Part shown: positions 61,992 to 64,000 of the stretch, piece by piece | Position numbering within the stretch: the first letter of the stretch is position 1 | Layout of the letters: each line of letters begins with the position of its first letter | Origin: Varibaculum massiliense | GTDB taxonomy: Bacteria > Actinomycetota > Actinomycetes > Actinomycetales > Actinomycetaceae | Reading direction: 5' to 3' | NCBI RefSeq assembly: GCF_900106855.1 | Contig: NZ_FNWI01000004.1 | Span: forward strand, 1,116,001-1,180,000 | DNA: 64,000 bases | Notes under the pieces: generated by a model | Told to the model about the DNA's origin: nothing | Databases searched by the model: none | What the model saw: the letters and a program-made list of their open reading frames with translations, nothing else | Made by a program: the position numbers and the translations under genes

Positions 61992-64000
61992 TTACGCGTG
62001 CGGCATTGGGAAGGGATTCATGCTACCTTCAGGCCTTGGCGAATCCACCCATCCTAACCGTACTGCTTCCTCTGCCACCATATTGCGCCCCAGGTAGGGA
62101 AATGCGGCAGGAGTATTGCCGATCGTGCCGGGAATTAATGTGCGGATCACATGCAGTCCGCAAGAAGCAACATCGCGAGAAGTGATATCAACGGTTATTA
62201 CCCGCATACCCCGGGCGTGGATACGCTCTATATAACTAGCTAGTTGGCTATCTTTCAGCTGTGGCACAGATGAAATACTGCGGGTTGCTGGTATATCTAA
62301 CAGTGATTTCACTCTGTCTACCGCGCGAGGATCTAGAAAGACTTCTTGCTGAATTAGGAGGTCATCTACATCTTTGAGATCCTCACGGAAATCATCCAGA
62401 TAGCGGCGGTCACGGCGCCATTTCTTATATGAACGTCCAGGAAGTAGACCTTTACGGATTGCTGTCCAATGTGCCCCTTCGGGGTTTGCGAGGTCGTGAG
62501 CTCCCTCTTGTAAGGTTAGCGCTTCGCTCCAGGCTTTTAAGGCGCCTTGTTCAACGCTCGAGCGACAAGAAAAACCAACGTGGACCAGTTTAGAGACATC
62601 ATTGTGAACTACCCCGGCTAGCACCGGAATATTGAATGTGTTGTCTAGATTGATCAAAGCGGGGCGGAGTGGCTCTTTCGTCCCGCTAAAAAGATCTAAA
62701 TATTTCTGTGGTAATTTCAGGTGCGGAAGCGGCTGGGTATTCAACCACCACACCATGGTGGCATGCCGTTCAATAATTTCACTGATACCCGATAATATTG
62801 CCTGTTCACTGCTGGTTCCTGCAGCTACTCCAGCAAACGCTGGAAAGTTAACTTTCGGTTCTTGCCGATACTGGTTGGTATACCAGTTGACATACACCAA
62901 GGAGGCGGGAACGAAAACTGGCTCTTCATTCTCATAATAGGTACCTTCCACCCACCCTACGGGCAGGTCAGGGGTCAAAGGTACAAAAGGAAATCCGGGC
63001 TGCTGGTATTGGTTTGCAGAGAATAGCACCAGTTCTTCCGGATGAAGAAGCGGGTATCCTTTTCTCGTTAATTCCCGATAAGAACCATGCAATACCGGTT
63101 TGAGATCGATTAGGTTAGAGCAATAACGCTCGACCGATTCACCAATAGCCGCTAGTTCAGTGTCGTGGACCTGCGCTTCTTTTTCTTCTTCTCCAAGCTC
63201 ATTGGGGATTAACGTTGAGCCTTGGCAAAATACAGTGTTGATATAAGTTGATGTTCTACGTAAATCACATGTTCGCGCCTGGGTAGTATGCAATGTAGGT
63301 GGCATATAGGCACTGTGATGTACCCGAGTGAGCTCTTTTACGATTCCATAGCATTTATCAACCACAAAGGTGGGAGGGTGAATCGGGGATTTAGGCTGAG
63401 GGCCCATCATAAAATTCGTGGGAAACACCGCGTGAACTTCGAGCTCCCCGTCCAACGAAATTGCCCAAATAGTGTCAAGGGGGGTTGATTTCTGGTTATC
63501 GATTTCATTGCGAGTAATAGCTTTAATTAATTCCGCTGCTTTGTGCCCCATATTTGTGGCTGCACCTAAGCGCGGTAAGAAACTTCCCCATACGGGGCTA
63601 CCCATTTTTGCTTGAAATACTGCACTATTGACTGCATTTCCGGCGAGACGAGCAAGACTGTCGCTATAAGTTGCACCTTGCCCTTTAAGTACTGCTGGGC
63701 CAACCAATAGTTGGTCGGGGGTGTGATCCACCGTGATCACTGAAATATTTAGTCCGAGATTGTCTTCAATAGTTTGCGCAAATACGGGAGCAGGCTCATC
63801 TCCGCGGCACACCACCAGGGCGCCGCGATTGAAGACTTGGTATGCACATTCGCGAACTGACTGGGAAGACAGGCGCGCCGTGACATCAATCTTTTGGAGC
63901 TCTGAAGTTATTAAACGCGCAATTGTGGGGTCACCGCAGACAATTACCTCTGCATTGGCCTTAGATTGAGGATCAGGGGTCTGGAAGACTAGGTCATGCG
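61992..64000 (-). CDS. ThiF-like/YcaO cyclodehydratase of a TOMM-type RiPP cluster (5' partial)
   Basis: The frame is open to the right edge (first complete codon at 63998), so the GTG at 63815 is not the true start and about 668 residues are visible. The outer part resembles the E1/ThiF-like protein of azole-peptide clusters (V-I-V-C-G-D-P near the edge, later L-L-V-G-P-A-V near 63700), without the usual zinc CxxC. The YcaO domain follows with its ATP-binding signatures: E-L-A-A-I-G-E-S-V-E-R (63158-63126), S-E-I-I-E-R-H (about 62785-62763) and A-W-S-E-A-L-T-L-Q (about 62534-62508). The C-terminus N-P-F-P-M-P-H-A has the PxPxP ending of cyclodehydratases that form thiazoline/oxazoline rings. 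Two ABC exporter genes follow. Confidence 0.9.
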   Translation of the reverse strand, partial: HDLVFQTPDPQSKANAEVIVCGDPTIARLITSELQKIDVTARLSSQSVRECAYQVFNRGALVVCRGDEPAPVFAQTIEDNLGLNISVITVDHTPDQLLVGPAVLKGQGATYSDSLARLAGNAVNSAVFQAKMGSPVWGSFLPRLGAATNMGHKAAELIKAITRNEIDNQKSTPLDTIWAISLDGELEVHAVFPTNFMMGPQPKSPIHPPTFVVDKCYGIVKELTRVHHSAYMPPTLHTTQARTCDLRRTSTYINTVFCQGSTLIPNELGEEEKEAQVHDTELAAIGESVERYCSNLIDLKPVLHGSYRELTRKGYPLLHPEELVLFSANQYQQPGFPFVPLTPDLPVGWVEGTYYENEEPVFVPASLVYVNWYTNQYRQEPKVNFPAFAGVAAGTSSEQAILSGISEIIERHATMVWWLNTQPLPHLKLPQKYLDLFSGTKEPLRPALINLDNTFNIPVLAGVVHNDVSKLVHVGFSCRSSVEQGALKAWSEALTLQEGAHDLANPEGAHWTAIRKGLLPGRSYKKWRRDRRYLDDFREDLKDVDDLLIQQEVFLDPRAVDRVKSLLDIPATRSISSVPQLKDSQLASYIERIHARGMRVITVDITSRDVASCGLHVIRTLIPGTIGNTPAAFPYLGRNMVAEEAVRLGWVDSPRPEGSMNPFPMPHA

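Noticed and set aside
61992-63815. GTG 63815 as the start of the YcaO protein
   Set aside because: The frame continues open with sensible Rossmann-like sequence to the window edge, so the gene is cut, not started, here.
1-64000. CRISPR array, insertion sequence or prophage
   Set aside because: No regularly spaced repeats, transposase or integrase motifs, or phage genes were seen. The tRNA cluster shows no attachment-site duplication that I can detect.

Overview
The window reads as chromosome of a moderate-GC actinobacterium, probably Actinomycetaceae. This is an inference: GTP-type PEP carboxykinase, coproporphyrin-dependent heme synthesis (ChdC/CpfC), a compact Rv3660c-like Ssd/Tad locus, an adenylylatable glutamine synthetase and many GTG/TTG or leaderless starts all fit. 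Nitrate reduction plus a base composition a little above 50% GC make a Varibaculum-like organism plausible, but no sequence search was possible. No insertion sequence, prophage or CRISPR array was seen.

Layout. 1-8.8 kb: narGHJI (narG cut by the left edge), then a molybdate locus made of a small HTH-Mop regulator, modA and a fused modBC, which would supply the molybdenum NarG needs. 8.9-14.1 kb: thiL, three tRNAs (Phe, Asp, Glu) on the minus strand, an MscS channel, msrB, an endonuclease/exonuclease/phosphatase-family protein, an EamA exporter and a small GlsB-like membrane protein. 14.1-14.63 kb is a gene-free stretch with a strong terminator, palindromes and an inverted array of DnaA-box-like sites. 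14.6-23.3 kb: purC, a cation diffusion facilitator, a LacI / organophosphate transporter / inositol-monophosphatase-like locus, pckG and an LppM-like lipoprotein. 23.6-27.1 kb: ssd-tadA-tadB-tadC without pilin genes. 27.1-34.7 kb: brnQ, an orphan membrane protein, rlmB, cysS, purA and an acidic membrane protein with a repeated motif.

34.8-44.3 kb and 51.7 kb: a CRP/FNR regulator followed by heme genes: hemA-cpfC-chdC on the minus strand, divergent hemE, a rare-looking fusion of coproporphyrinogen oxidase with hydroxymethylbilane synthase (hemY-hemC), hemD, and hemB 7 kb away. hemL is not in the window. 44.4-51.5 kb: a DUF2993-like protein, glnA with a TTG start, a secreted Amidase_6 protein and a translationally coupled membrane partner that share an uncharacterised segment, and a NarL-type response regulator facing its likely histidine kinase. 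A four-copy, about 21-bp-phased repeat lies in the divergent promoter between the amidase operon and the regulator.

52.7-64 kb: a TM0106-type nuclease, a DUF4870 protein, a two-permease plus ATPase FtsX/MacB-type transporter, and, on the opposite strand and running off the right edge, a ThiF-like/YcaO cyclodehydratase followed by two CydDC-like ABC exporter half-transporters. This last group looks like part of an azoline-forming RiPP (TOMM) cluster whose precursor and remaining enzymes would lie beyond base 64000. It is the most interesting system in the window, together with the amidase/partner/two-component locus and the HemY-HemC fusion.
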